64,000 nucleotides of DNA from Ecdyonurus torrentis (Eukaryota; Arthropoda; Insecta; Ephemeroptera; Heptageniidae). Positions 11,995-27,000 of this stretch are shown in pieces. Within the stretch, counting starts at the first letter, position 1. Every line of letters begins with the position of its first letter. A program made the translations under genes and the position numbers. The stretch spans positions 21,592,217 through 21,656,216 of the forward strand of contig OX439132.1 of assembly GCA_949318235.1 (NCBI GenBank), given 5' to 3'. The notes below the pieces were generated by a model, which was not told the origin of the DNA, made no database searches, and worked only from the letters and a program-made list of their open reading frames with translations.

Positions 11995-14900
11995 AAATAA
12001 ATTTTTAACACGTATTACGTATTGTGGTATAAACAGAAATTTATGAATCATGCTCGCTTAGGATTTATATATACACATTTCTAAACACCCAATGCTTGAA
12101 AAATAAAAAAAAGTTATTATCTTCGTTGATTACACTTGTCTCACAGTAGCAGACTGTTCAGAACAAAGGGTCGCTTTGTTAGCAAGCGAGAAAAGTTTTG
12201 CCAAATAAATCTCAGTTGAGTTCAATTTGGTTTGGCTGCTTGGTTATCATTCACTAATATAATATTTAACAGAAGAAGCAGGCAGCATTAATTGAAGATA
12301 AATTTGGGGGATGACATTTGTTGCCTAGAGTTCCTTTTTCTTCATGGACGTAATGTCGGGGGTGTGAGTTAATTTGTACTTTACAGTTTTATAATTTTGT
12401 GTTTATATAATTATTAAAAAAAAAAATAATAATAATAATAATAAAATACTGTAGATACAGTATATTTTTTAATGTACACACGATTGTTTATTGTTAATTT
12501 TACCGCTTAAATTCGGTGCGTATTTTTATCAAAAGAACCACGCTGTAAGTTAAGTGCGAGATTTTAAATGATAAAATATATTACCACAATCGTGTGTACA
12601 CATAATAAATATTTATAATATTTATATACATGATCGTGTTGCAAGTAAAATAGAAAACTTCTCCTATGAAAGACTGCAACGAGTTTTTATTGTTTTGTAT
12701 GGTTGATTTTAATACAGTATATAGTTAAGATTTTGAATGTAATAATTATAATAGGGGTTACAGGATAAACTACTGACAAGAGTAGTTTTTTTGACCACTG
12801 GCCAAAACAACAACAACAAACAAATACTTTATTGGGGCGTTTTTACAGCTGACAGCCATGGTTTACAAAACCTTGACCACAAAATTGACATGGGAAAAGT
12901 ACATAATTATATAATGCAAACTATTATGATGACAATTTAACATAAATATATGGTAGAGTAAATGTACAAAGAAAATACTAAGAAGTACTCGTAATAAACA
13001 TTTCGGCATGCATATAAAATGGATTTGAATCCAGTAAAGGTGTATAATACATTTAAATTAGAAACGAGTTTAATGTATTACTAATCAAATAATAGTTGTC
13101 TTAGCGATTCTCTTCAATATTTGATTCAATAGCTGAGACTGTTCGATTTGCATACCTTATTTTCTCGGCAAAACTTTCTTAAGTCTGTACCTCAGTACTT
13201 TAAATGCGCATTAAGGCACCTAGAGACTTACAGAGGGACCTTGTAAGCAAAAATTATCAACTCTTGTTCTGCATTGCTAGTGATATAGATCGCTAATAAA
13301 AAACACAAACATAGAAAATCTAAAATGTTGGAAGTGCATGCCACACTGATCTCAAGTGAAACCCCTGTAAAGATTGCTAAGGAGCCAAGTCCTATACTGA
13401 AAATTCAAGGCATGCTGGTAGATTAAATATTAATTCAGATGCACCTGAAATTAGTCCTTTGAAACAGTCAACATAATGTATGTCACCAAAGCAGGCTTCC
13501 TCTAGCAGGCATTGCTCCTTTTATGCTTAGTGCCAGTAAAAAAGTAAAAAAATCAAGAGAGAGTAGCTAATTTAGTGAATAATTCTTTTAAATTTATAGG
13601 GATTAAATTGTATAATTAGAGCTGAACTAATTAAATTATGGCTAGGAAAAACTAGAGACGTCTATATTTTACCTACAATATCAAAGTTATCATTAGTTAA
13701 CAAAGCACTGTTGTGATTAATGTGTAATTTTTAAAATTTTGAAAATTTCTATGTTAAAAACATGAGTTAAGGTAGTTTATACTTATTATAGTAATAATAA
13801 GTTACACACATATGTTTATTAAAATATGCTATGCAATTATTATTATTATTATTTTTTTCAATTTAGAACAAATATATAGGCCTATATATTTTTTAATATT
13901 AGTTAATTTAATATTGTTAATCCACACCATACAAATTAATTATGTATTAATGTAAAGTGTTGGATCAAGCATTAGTGAAACATAAAAATTTGAATAGGTT
14001 GCGTTTTAAACGATGTTTTGTAGCACTAATAGCATTTCTTTGCAACAAATGAGGAACTTTTTGCTGTAATATAATACAAATATTTTAAACATGTAATTTA
14101 TACATAATTTATAATGATAAATATATAAAAATATTTAACAGTCAAAGAATTAAATATTAAAATTAAGGTTGATCTGTTATGCATCTATTAATGTGCTCTT
14201 CAAATATACGCCCCCCCCCCCCCCCATATAAAAATTAAATATTGAACCTGGATTGTTTTCTAAACTTTATTTTTTGTTACATAACTCTGAACAAGGTGAT
14301 CTATTATGTTTTGAATATACAATAGCTATATTTATATAAGATGCCCACTCATTTAAAAATTTTAAGGGTAGGGCCTTACCTGAGTTTAATAGGTAATTAG
14401 AAGTTGGCCAGTAGTAAAGTTAAGGTAATGAGGGTATAGTTGTGGTTTGTTGTTTTTATGTGTGCTTAATGTGTATTTAATTAGATCTGTGTTACAATTG
14501 TGTTATCTTAGACAGTCCAATTTAATTATTTACAAGATGTACAAGCTATGTTTTGGCATACTCTGACTTCACGTTTTTGATAATTGTGCAAGTAATATTA
14601 AGGATAGTTTAAGATTTGTGATAAATTTAATAAATACCTAATTGAGCTTCTATGAAATGTTTCAGGTGTGACTGCTTTGTTGCAAAAAATCAACTTAGCA
14701 ATGGAAGTGAGTAAAGAACATGAGAATGAGCAGGAGAAGGAAACCTATGTACCAGCAACCAATGGTCCATCCAAAAGTAGGGCATCAAGTCAGATTGGAT
14801 GCTCAGCCATAGAAACGTCGGATGCAATATTTCCATGGCTGCAGTCATTCCAGACAGTATGTCAGAAAGCTGTTGGTACCAGAAGTCTCCGGATACTCGA

Positions 14901-17900
14901 GAACCTCATGTCTGAGTTCATCAAGTAAGTGCTTAATCACTTAGTTCAATTATTTTGTTAATTATCTACTATCAAAGAAAAAAAATGGAAAACTAACAAG
15001 CTCTTTCCCACGATGAAATCTGTAGCTAGGTGGCAGCACTATTATCACAAATATTTACATTGATTACGATGTTTCGAGGGTGGCAGCTCTCTTCCTCGGT
15101 TGTTTGGATTGTTATGAACTGAAGCAACTAAATAATTGGACCATCACCTCGAAAACATTTGAATCATGTAAATATTTGTGTTAACTGTGCCATCAAGACT
15201 TTCACCTAGCTACAGACTTCATTGTGCTTGTTGGTTTACCTAATTATTTCCTTTGATAATACATACCTAATAAATAATTTTGAATAATTAGTTTCATGAT
15301 TAGTTCAATAACTTAGTTGTTATTATTTTTAACTGTTAATAAAAAAGTTTTGTTAGAGAGAGAGAGAAACGAATAAAACAAATTTGGAGTATTTGTCCCT
15401 GTCAATGCAAAGCTCTACAATTGTTCCTAAACTGTGTTGGTGTGTCAATCGTCTCAATGTCAATTGTTCATTGAAGTATTTATTCTTTTGTTAAAAACAC
15501 AAACCTTAGGCCACTAGGCATCATTTGATGTGTTTTAACAAAGAACTTGCATTATGTTTGCAGACTCATTACTCCAGAATACAAGAACTGTCAGTCGAAA
15601 CCCGTCAGAGCAGCCAAGGTTAAAAAATGCTTACATGAAGCTATCGTCTATTTCCATTTCTCTTACCAAGACATTAAAGAGGTTAGTACAGATAAACATA
15701 GCATATTGTAGTTTCACATACAGGATTGGGCAGTAGAATCCGGAAAATTTTCAATCTTGATTTCCCGCCGATCCGTTTGTGCGATTTTCTTTTCGTTTAG
15801 TTTTTCATAAAGCTAAGGATAGGCAAAAATAATAATTGGCCATAAAATACTGGAATTTTTAAAGACGTAGAACACCTTGAACAAAAAACTTGCCTTATAT
15901 CCTAAAATACCCAAATATCAACATTATTTTGGCCGGAGTCATTGATTTCTAATTTATTTTCCATTTACAAAATGTCAGTTGCGGGTTTACTACGTCACAG
16001 CTCACCTGTTTCCGCGCGCGTGGACCAGGCGAGCCGTGACGTAGTAAACCCGCAACTGACATCTTGTAAATGGAAAATAAATTAGAAATCAATGACTCCG
16101 GCCAAAATAATGTTGATATTTGGGTATGTTAGGATATTAGGCAAGTTTTTTGTTCAAGGTGTTCTACGCCTTTAAGTGAAGTAATTAAAGTTGGTAGATG
16201 AAGTTTTGGTAAAGATTACCCCTCGCGCCTGAAAATCGTTAACCGATGCTTTAAAATTCTGTGGTTACAACAGATTTTGTATGTACAAAATTTAATCACA
16301 ATTTTCTGCTGGCAAAACATTCAGAGAATGGTCAGATGCCTTTGAAAACAAAGAGCATGTAATAAAAAGGGCAGTTACGACCCATAAAACCATCCAGGCT
16401 TAGCAAAAAGACTTATAGGAGGCTATAGGTATAAAGTGCTGTGATTTAGAGGCAAAATTAGAGTCAGCACCACCAAAATAGCTTTCAATGCAGAAGAAGA
16501 CTTCAATTAGCATATTTTATGCCATTATAGTTCATCTGACACTGATTGGTAGATGCAGGAGTAAAAGGGGTTAACCGTTGCAAACTTCGAGAGTTAAAAT
16601 TTCCAAAAATGGAAAATTGGCTATATTTGATTTTTTTTTAAATGATGTAACTTCTTCACAAAATGCAAAAGACAGTCGCAGTGCTGACAGATGGCTTGCT
16701 TATAACCTTGATGAAGTACCTTGGGTTGCTAGGACCCAAGTTTTGCATTAGTTTCCACGTCCTGGCCGTCCTTCGTAACAATAGTCGGGCGCGGATAAAA
16801 ACTTTACTAAAACTTCATCAACCAACTTTAATTACTTAACTTAAAAATTCCGGTGTTTTATAGCTATGTCTTCTTTAAACATATCATTAGCTTTGTAAAA
16901 AACTAAATGGAAAGAAAATCGCGCAAACAGATCGGCGGGAAATGAAGATTGAAATGTTTCCGGATTCTACTGCCCAACCCTGTACAGTAGTACAACTCAA
17001 AGTCATTAAAGGCGTAGAACACCTTGAACAAAAAAGTTGTGTAATATCCTAACAAACTTGAAAATCAATGTTGATTTGTCCGGAGTCATTGATTTCTAAT
17101 TTATTTTCCTTTCACAAAATGCCACTGGCGGTCACTGACGTCACAGCTCGCCCGGTTTACGAGCGTAAAACAAGCGAGCTGTGACGTCAGTGACCACCAG
17201 CGGCCTTTTTTGAATGGAAAATAAATTAGAAATCAATGACTCCGGCCAAATAAGCGTTCAAGGTGTTTTAAGTATAGTTAACACTGGGTCAGTAAATTAT
17301 TTTAATATAAAAAAGTCCTTGAAAAATAAAATTGTGTAATATTTTTGTACGCAAAATATTTGTTGCTCTAATTTAATGGTCTAGTGTTAACTTGTTTATC
17401 ATTTATTTCTTTATCAATATGTATATTACATAACATTGATTTGTGAATTGATTGTTTTTAGAGTTTGGAACATTCCACATACTTGGACAGAATGGTGCAT
17501 ATAATCTCAATGTACATTGACATGGAAATAAAATCATCAATGTAAGTAGTACACTGGTCTTGTTAAGGTACTACTTTAGGGTAGGAGTGAAATTTTTTTA
17601 TTATGACTGTGAATTAAGTTCAGGCTAGTGTACCCAAAAATGAAATCAAAAAAAAAAAAATCTCAAAAACTCTTGTCACAACAGAGCGTCAAAGTATCGC
17701 AAATGCCCCGCCCCCTAATGCTAATGAATCTATATTTGGACCCTAATTTTGACCCACTTCAAGTTTTTTTCAGCGGTTTAAAAAAATACTAGCTTGTTCT
17801 TCAATAGTTCATGTTGATTTTTAATGAAAAATGATTTTCCAGATTTTTCTAGTACGAATTTGCCGAGAAAAAAATTATCACAAATTGACCCATGTTAATT

Positions 17901-20900
17901 TAATATGCCATCATCATTATTATTTTTTTTTCTCTATAAATGTCTCGTAAAAATCGTTTAAAAAGTCAAATTCATTAAAACTTGATCTATAGAACACACT
18001 AGTATTTTTTGTTTAGAAGTTGATCAAGAAAAATTTTGCACACGGGGAGCTTGTAGTTTTGTATGTTTTACGTGTTAAAGGGGGCGTAACCCAACGACTT
18101 TTAACGCTAATTTGCGGAAGATTTGATTTGAGCCGAAACTTTTTGGAGTATAGAGAATTGTTCCTTGGTTCATTATGAACCTAAAAAGTGATATTAAGTT
18201 AAATTTTACGACAACATCGCTACCCTAAAGTAGTACCTTAAGTGTTAGTAAATAATCAAGTTACAATTTTAAATAGTTAGGTTTAGAGTGATTATTTGTT
18301 AATTGGCATTGAATAATAATATTATTAAAAGGGAGATTTAGAATGATAGAAAATAATTAGCCATACAATTGTACATGCCAAATCATAAATGCTATCTTAG
18401 TTCTTAGAATTGATAATGAAGAATCAAATTAATTGATTGCTATAATTATATTAAAGACTAGAATATAGAGAAACCAACAAGCTCCTTACCACAATGAAGT
18501 CCATGGCTAGGTGAATGGAATATACTGATGGCACAATTAACACAAATATATACTTTTTTTTTGTTGTTGTTGTTGTTGAGGAAAACTGTCATTTTTTTCA
18601 GTTGCTTAGAGTGTACCATCAAGATCTTTACCTTGCTACTGACTTCATTGTAACTGACTAATAAAGTAACAACTGTTTTGAGGCCGACTTGAAGCGATTT
18701 CGGTCACATCTGCTCCTGTTTCTACTTACTGTGCATGAGTAGTAAGTTAAAACGGAAGCAGATGTAACTGAAATTGCTTAAAGCCCTTGTCAACTTACTT
18801 TTTTTTTTATCATTTAGAATATCATTACCATACCTTATTATCCATGAATTAGACACCACCACGTTTATTTTGTATTTTTTTTTCATTTGTATGGTTATTT
18901 CACGCATCTGACGTCACAATGTACTGGCGCCCAATCACAGTCACTGCTCTAGTCATGTACGTCATCACAGCCCCATTGGTACATTATGACATCAGATGCG
19001 TGAAATAACCGTGAAAATGAAAATAAATACAATATCAATGTAATGGTGTCTAATTCATGGATAATAAGGTATGGTAATTGTCAATCTAGTATTCTCAATG
19101 ATAAAAAAAGTAAGTTGACAAGAGCTTTAAAGTCGACCTCAAAATAGTTGGTTCCTTTAATAGTCAATAAGGTGCTTGCCCCTCCCTCAGCCCCATTTTT
19201 TCCTTTGCTAATCTATCCAATCAAAATGATTTTAATCTCCTAATTGAATAATTGTTATGGTAATTGAACTAGTTATCGGCAGTTATATTTTTTAAAAATA
19301 CTTTCCACTAATTTTATTGCTTTGAAATTATAGCACAAAAGAGATTCTTAAATAATCATTTTTGTGTAAAATTTTTGAAACTCTCAAATGAGTGGAACGC
19401 GTTATAAAAAAAGCAGCAAACACCTGCCGATAATTGTGGTAAGCATGCCGATAACTAGTACAATAGACAACTTGCATGCCGTTTTTTTATAGTCTTCAAA
19501 AATTCTGTAGGAAAAATAAAAATAATATTGGTGTATATAAAACATCTTGAAAAATGCTCCTTCATACTTAAAATAATTTTTGAAATTCAAATTTTTTTGA
19601 AGTAAAGACGGTGGCCATTACACCGAAAGACGGCTCGCGTTTTATTTGTTTTTTAATTGTTGAAGTAATTTGAACGAGTTCGCAGCAACTGGACAATTTT
19701 TTTTAACATCAGATTTTTTTTTAAAAAGCTGTTGGAGAAAATACGAATTTTTTAAAAATATTCGGCCGTTGAAAAGAATTGTTTAGTTGCTGCGAACTCG
19801 TTCAAACAACTTTAATAACAATTGAAAAAACAAAAGAAACGCGAACCGTCTTTCGGCGTAATGCCCACCGCCTTTACTTTAAATAAAAATTGAATTTCAA
19901 AACTTATTTTAAGTAGGAAGGAGCATTTTTCAAGAAGTTTTATATACACCAATATTATTTATTTTTACCAAAGAATTTTTTAAGACTATAAAAAATTGCA
20001 TGCAAGTTGTCTATTACCATACAATGAAATTTTCTAATAAATGAAATCCTGTATTGATTTCATAAGCATCTCTGTTTGGTGTAAATAAAGTTAAAGTATT
20101 TGTTATTTAGATTTATCACTCTTTAAGTATGATTTGGATGAATACTTAGCAATGTTGTAACTAAAAATGCAAAGGAAGCCAGAACTAAAATGATGAAACG
20201 GTATAACAGTGAATAAGAAAGGATATAACATAGTTGCTTGTACTGTAGCTTACAACTTGTGCTAGGTTTTATCATTATTATAATTATTATTATTGTATTT
20301 ATGAACAATGTTTACATGGAATGTATGTGGTTAGGAGTTTGAATGTTTCTTTGTATGTTTCAGCCGTGGCAAGGAAACCACCAAGAAAATCACCTCCCGA
20401 GTCACCTCCTTGCTTCACATTGCTCTAGGTGAGTTTGTGCTTTCTTTTCCTAGGGCTTATTTATTGTTTATCTACTGCATGTTATATTGTAGTTAAATCA
20501 ACAATTACTTTCATTTCCTTTAAAACGTAGAATACCTTGAACAAAAAACTTGCCTAATATCCTAAAATACCCAAATATCAACATTATTTTGGCCGGAGTC
20601 ATTGATTTCTAATTTATTTTTCATTTACAAAATGTCAGTTGCGGTTTACTACGTCACAGCTTGCCTGTTTCCGCGCGTGTGGACCAGGCGAGCTGTGACG
20701 TAGTAAACCAGCAACTGACATTGTGTAAATGGAAAATAAATTAGAAATCAATGACTCCGGCCAAAATAACGTTGATATTTGGGTATTTTAGGATATTAGG
20801 CAAGTTTTTTGTTCAAGGTGTTCTACGCCTTTTAGTTACTATTACCACAACCAAGATCTATTATTATTATTATTACTGTTCCATGAAATAAGTATAGCTG

Positions 20901-23900
20901 ACTATATATTTTCCCTATGCCGTACTGAATGTTTTTTGTTGTCTCAGGAGGCAAAATAGCCAGGGGACAATTTTTTTAAATTTCTGCATGGGAAGTCCAA
21001 AGAATTATATCATACTTGGCCATTAACATCATCTCTTCTTACGTAGGGAAAATCTTGGCTTTATGTGCTCAAGAAATCTAGTGCCTGCTATCTCTTAGTT
21101 TTACAACCCCACAAATGGGGGGATGTCTAATTTTATTAAATAATGATAAATTAAGAAAAAAAAATTAACTTTGCAATACTTGATTTGATAGATAAATTAA
21201 AAAAAAAATAGTCAAATATGATTTTTTTTTTTTTTTTTTTTTTTTTACCCCCTTTTTTATAGTCCTAATCAGGCTGATAGGGTTTTGTGTTTGTTTCTTT
21301 CCTTGTGGCAAACATGTAACCTTTCCACATCTCCAATTTGAGGAATAACTTGATGGTAAATTTGCATCTGGTTTGAATATTTTCTCTTGCATGCAAGCGT
21401 CCCTGTCAACCAAAGCTCACTAACCCTTGTTCCCCAATTCAATTGAGCTGTGTTTTTTCTATGACATCTTTTTATCAATGATGACTAAAATAAAGCTCAA
21501 TTACTTCTTTTTCCCTATCTTCAAGTAGTTTTTTTCTAGTCTTATAATCTTGTAAGTAACTTAAATTTGTCATTTACCACAAAGCGTATCCCTCAAATCG
21601 GAGATTTAGAAACTTTGCATTTTTGCCTTAATAAGAGAATTTTTTGTTTGAGTTATTTTTGCATAGATTATTGAAAAATAATAATAAATAAATATACAAA
21701 TGAATGTAAGTAATAATATGAAGTCATTTGTAATATTTGTCTTATATTTGGTTTGCAGATTATTCCCAGGAGCACATTCTGGATTCTGTTTTACAATGTT
21801 CATCCTTCACAAAAATTAATAAGGAGATATGCACGTCAATACTCAGGTGAGTCGTATGAAAGTATTTGTAGAAAAGCATACAGAAAAACTAACTTTTTAA
21901 ATGTATTATTTGCTACTTAAGGATTAACCTCAGACGTGGCAGAACTTTTTTTGCCACATCTGAGGTTAAGTATTATTCACACGATGCGTAAATTTGACTT
22001 GCATCAAGGGATAGTTTGAACAATACAGTATAAACAAATGGAGCTGTTCACATGTAATTTTCAAAAACAAAGTGTGAACGGCTATTTGTTTTACATTGTT
22101 TCATCTTTTTTCCTCTGTTGACACACGTCAAATTAACGTGTCATATGAATAATACTTTAATTGTTAAAAATAAAAAGTTAATAAGTGTCCTTTCGCTTTG
22201 TGAAATTGCTTTCATCCACTCTTCGTCCATAAGTAAAAATGTGACCCAATCATAATTTTAATGCTTAACATTTGTGACTTTGTGTTGCAGTAAGCTGTTG
22301 TCTGAGCAACCACCAGAACCACGTCATGACATGCTGTATGTGCGCCTTTTACTGGCGTTCAAACTTTGGAAAGGTTTGATAAGGGAGGCAGAGGAAAAGA
22401 AAAAGATCAACAAAATGGCTTCAGAGTGTCTACCCAGTAATGCTTCCATATTAGACAGACCAAAGAACCTTACAGATGTCTTACCCAGAATACCCAAGAA
22501 AAAGAAAAATGTCACTCACTTTCTCATGGTCTCCAAATTTAATGTCAAGGAAGCGTGTCAGGTAAGCTATCAATGTACTGTAACTCATTGGACTTTCAAA
22601 ATGTAAAATGAAATATGATAAATAGAGGAATTGATTTTTATATGTACATTCTTGAACATCTCCAGGCATTCTTGAAGGCGATCAGAGCATCACAACCTGA
22701 ATTTCCAACTGAAATGCCATCCATATTGGCAGAACTTGATAAGTCCCTCTTCTTTAATACAAGTCCCAAGTCAGGTACATCGGAGACTCTAGACAAGGAG
22801 GAGGTGAGTGTTAACTCAAGACATATCAGTTAAATTATTTACATAGATTGATAGGGTTAGGGTAAGATAAATGTGGTTAGATATCTTGGGGAAAGGCTAG
22901 AGGAAAGCAGTTTCATGGTAATAGGTGGAAATCATTATTGCAAAATTTTTTTATAACTAAGGCAGTTGATTGATTAAAAGATGAAATAATAAAAAGAAAC
23001 TTATAATAAAATTAATAATATAAAATAGTAGAAGAGAGATTAGAGCTCATTGAATTGAAAGTCAATAAAACTCAGAGATTCTTAGATAGCTGATTGGGAC
23101 TTGGGATCAAATATTCTAGGGTTTATTTATTTAAATAGAGATTAAAAGGATAGAGATAGGATAGGAATGTGAGATACTAGGTATGCATATTGTATTTTAT
23201 TGACACAATATACCTATCTTTTGAAATAAAATAAAAAATTAGCATTTTACTATGCTAGAACATGATTTGATCCTAACAAGTCCCTATTAACTATATAATT
23301 TAGAGAATCTTTGCATTCTATTAATTTTTAATTCAACTACTATTTTTTTAATTTTATCATTATTTTTTTAATATTTTATTTTTCAACCGTGAGTGTTTTT
23401 CCCCCCTCATTTTGATAGATGATATAAAATACATAAATAGATTTTAAAAATTTGGGAAATGGGACATTGAGCTGTTAATTGTTGGAATTGTTGGGGGTAC
23501 CTTTCATGAGAAAGAGAATATTCCAACCCAGTTTACTACCCTATTTTCATCCCTATTTTGTCTCTGTCAATTAACTGCTTTATTTCCCATTCCCTAATTT
23601 TTCAACTGTATCTATATCTATATCAACTGATATCAATAATCCATTAATTATTGCCAAGTTGATTTCTTTCCATAATTATTGAGGCAGAACTATTGCAGTA
23701 TAGGAATTAAATGTATTTTAAGAAGATAATTGTTTCCAATCTTAAAATTATTTTTGTGGGTGGTATGTGTAGGTAATTATTGAAAAGGCACTTTTAATCT
23801 AATTTAACATTGAAAACATTAATTATGCAAGTTCTAAAAATCACTTAATACTATTAATTTTTTATATGCCAAAGCTGAACACTTGTAATATGTTGCCAAA

Positions 23901-23991
23901 TAATTACACTTATTTTAACACTGAAAAAAAAAAAATAATAATAAAATAAAAAATAAAAAAATATATTTATGCCAATCAAAGAACTAAATGG

Positions 23992-24028
<37 letters not shown>

Positions 24029-27000
24029 TTCCTTCTTCTTTCTTTTAAACCAGAGTACATCCTTTTAGGGTAAGCCAACAAAATTGATCTGTGACTCTCT
24101 GATGGATTTCCACAACTTGCTATTCTGGCATACTCTCTGTATGTCACCCAGACTGCCAGATAGTATTTAGTGCCAACAGTCAATAATTTTTTTTGCTATT
24201 TAGTCAAATTTAATTCTAAAGATAATTCTAATAATAATAACTGCTTGTGCCTTAACAATATGATTGTGTGCTAGAGTGAGTATTAAAAGGGTCCTGCTTA
24301 AAGTAATAATAAATCAACATGAACATGTTGTTAAGTTATCAATCTTTATAATATGTTTGTGATCATTCATTAAGCTTATTTGTTTTCAGGGTGACACAAG
24401 CAGCTCTTTGCTTAATGACATTTGGTCCAGTCTATCAATCGAGGCCCTGGGAGATAGATCAATCGTGAAAGAAGCTACACCAGTCAGCACTGTGACCCCT
24501 GTTGTGGTGCCTTCCACCATTGAACCTTCTCCAAGTTGTAGTTCTGATATTGCCTCTTGTAGTACATCAGCAAGCACATCTGCAGTTACAACTGTAAGTC
24601 CAGGAACTGCTAGCTTGCTTGCAAAACTTAAGGGAGAGAAGTCGCCATCCAAGGAAGAATCACCCAAGAAAAAGCGCAAGTGCTCATCACCAGATGATGC
24701 CGAATCGCCAAAGAAAAAGAAAAAGAAGAAGAAAAACATCACAGCTGAAAAGGCAGAGCTTAAGAAAAAGGGCCAGAAAAAGAAATCTGGAAATAAGCAG
24801 GGTGAGACTGGTGAAAATGCAGGCAAGAAAAAGAAAAAGAAGTCTGCCATCGTTAAGGAAGAAAAAGCTGATAGTCCTAATCCTGCTGAAGAAAAGACAC
24901 AGGCTGAAGGATCAAGCAAGGTCCCTGAGGCTGTATCAACAGTAGAGAAACCAGTCGTGACTACAGTTGATGAAACCCCAACTGTTCATACCAAGCCTAT
25001 GCTTAGTGTGGCACCACTAACCAACCTTATGAAGCCAAGTGTTTCAGTGCCCACAGCAGTCAAGCCTAGTGCATTGATGACACCTTCACCAATGATACCG
25101 TCATTGATGTCTTCAATGCTTCCTTCAATGACTCCTACAATAAACTCTGTTCCAAAAGCAAGCGTGGCGCCAGTGACGGAACCACCTCAAATCGGCACAA
25201 ATAATGTTTCAAGACCTCCACAGTTGGCAATGATACCTACACAGATAAACAATTGTTTGCCACCTCCACTGGCCAATCTTACAGTTCCTCCTCCTACTCT
25301 CACTGGACCACACTTGCCAAGTCTATTGGGCACACCTATAGGACCGCCAATAAGCGCCACAATGCCAACTCTGACTGGAGCTCCAATAGTTGCAAATCTG
25401 TCAGTTCCTCCTCCACTGGCTAGGTTTAATGTCCCTCCTCCGAGCTTAATGCCATCCCCTCCTATAGAGTGTAACCCTGATGCAGAGGATATTCAGAAAC
25501 GAGCTTTACAGATTAAGCAAGAGAAGATAGATAATCCAACGATAGGCTGCACAGATTATTCAAAGCCTATACCTACATCCTTGTTACTTCTTCCTCCTCC
25601 CCCTCCACCTGATGATCCCAGACCTCCTACCCCACCTCCTCCTCCCTTACCCCAAACACAGCCACAACCTCCCCCTCCACCTCCACCTGATGAGGAGGAA
25701 GAAGAAGACAGATTTTCATTGTGCTCAAAAACTCTTGCTAAATTATTACCTCTCAAGCAAGAACGTAAACCACATCAAATTGCATCCACTCCCAAGTTGA
25801 GATTATGCACGGATAGCCTAATTACTACTGAAAACCCTATAGATACAAAATCTAAAGTGTTGGAAGTACATGCTACACTGATCTCAAGTGAAAATCCGGT
25901 AGTGATTGCTAAGCAGCCAATTCCTATTCTTAAAACTTCCAAATCAAGGCACGCTGCTATATTAAATACTGTTTCAGCTGCACCTGAAACTAATCCTGTG
26001 GAAAGGTCCACAGAATGTATGTCACCAAAGCAGGCTTCCACTAACAGGCATTCCTCCTCTCATACCCCAGCCATGACACGTCATAACTCTTGTTCTTCAA
26101 TGTCATCACATCATTCCTTGATATTAGTTTGTCACGCTGCTTCAGCCTCACCACCTTCTTCAGCCTCACCTAGTTCTTCTGGCTCAGCTTGTCACTCTGC
26201 TGTGTCACCCAAATATAACTCTTCGTCACTGTCTCAATCTTCTGGTACCACTTGTCATACATCAGTGGCCTCGCCAAGATATTCTTCCTCCTCCCCACAT
26301 CCTGCTGCATCACCAAGCTACACTTCTTCCTCATCTCCTCCTTCATATGCATCACCTCAGCATAATACCAGGTCTACATCTTCTCACCACTCGTCTTCAT
26401 CTCCTCACCCAGCAGCATCACCTCGACATACGTCATCATCTCCCCACCCAGCAGCATCACCTCGACATACGTCATCATCTGACTTTACGTCCATGAAATC
26501 ACCAAGACGCCGTTCCTCTACTGACATGAAGTCTCCTGTAGAAAATGTGTGCTCTTCTCCTGTTTACACAAGTCTTAAGTCACCCACATATATTCCTTCC
26601 TCACCCATGAGATCACCATCTCATACAATGAAGTCACCTTCTTATCAAAGTGCAGCAGCACAGATGAAATCAATGTCTCCTTCTGCTCATCGTTCATCAT
26701 CATCTCCTTCTCCTGTACGCACTTCACCTCGCTCCTCACCTTCCTCTCACAGGACATCATCTCGTTCTCCCAGACGGTCCTCTCCCTCCCCTGTACGCTC
26801 ATCCAAACATGCTACTTCTCAACCTTTGACACAGCTGCACATCTTACAGCAGTTGCACCCTGTGCAAAAGAAAGATCAGATAAAATCAGAAGCAAAGGAG
26901 GTACCAGAATTAGATAACCGAATGACAAATTCAGCAGAAATCAATCTTAAACAAAATGAAGTAAAACCTGTGATATCAAGTGTGCCAAGTCAAAAGGTAC

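Noticed and set aside
16230..16800. Possible transposase in the interior of the 15721-16982 element
   Set aside because: All frames have stops and I saw no DDE-type motif or recognisable domain.
15719..16984. Reading the 15721-16982 element as hAT because of its CAGGGTTGGGCA end
   Set aside because: The flanking 8-mers (TTCACATA and TACAGTAG) do not match; only TA is shared, so the superfamily is left open.
24386..24919. Minus-strand frame with Phe-rich runs opposite the start of the large exon
   Set aside because: Antisense of AAG/AAA lysine codons; no splice context or family match.
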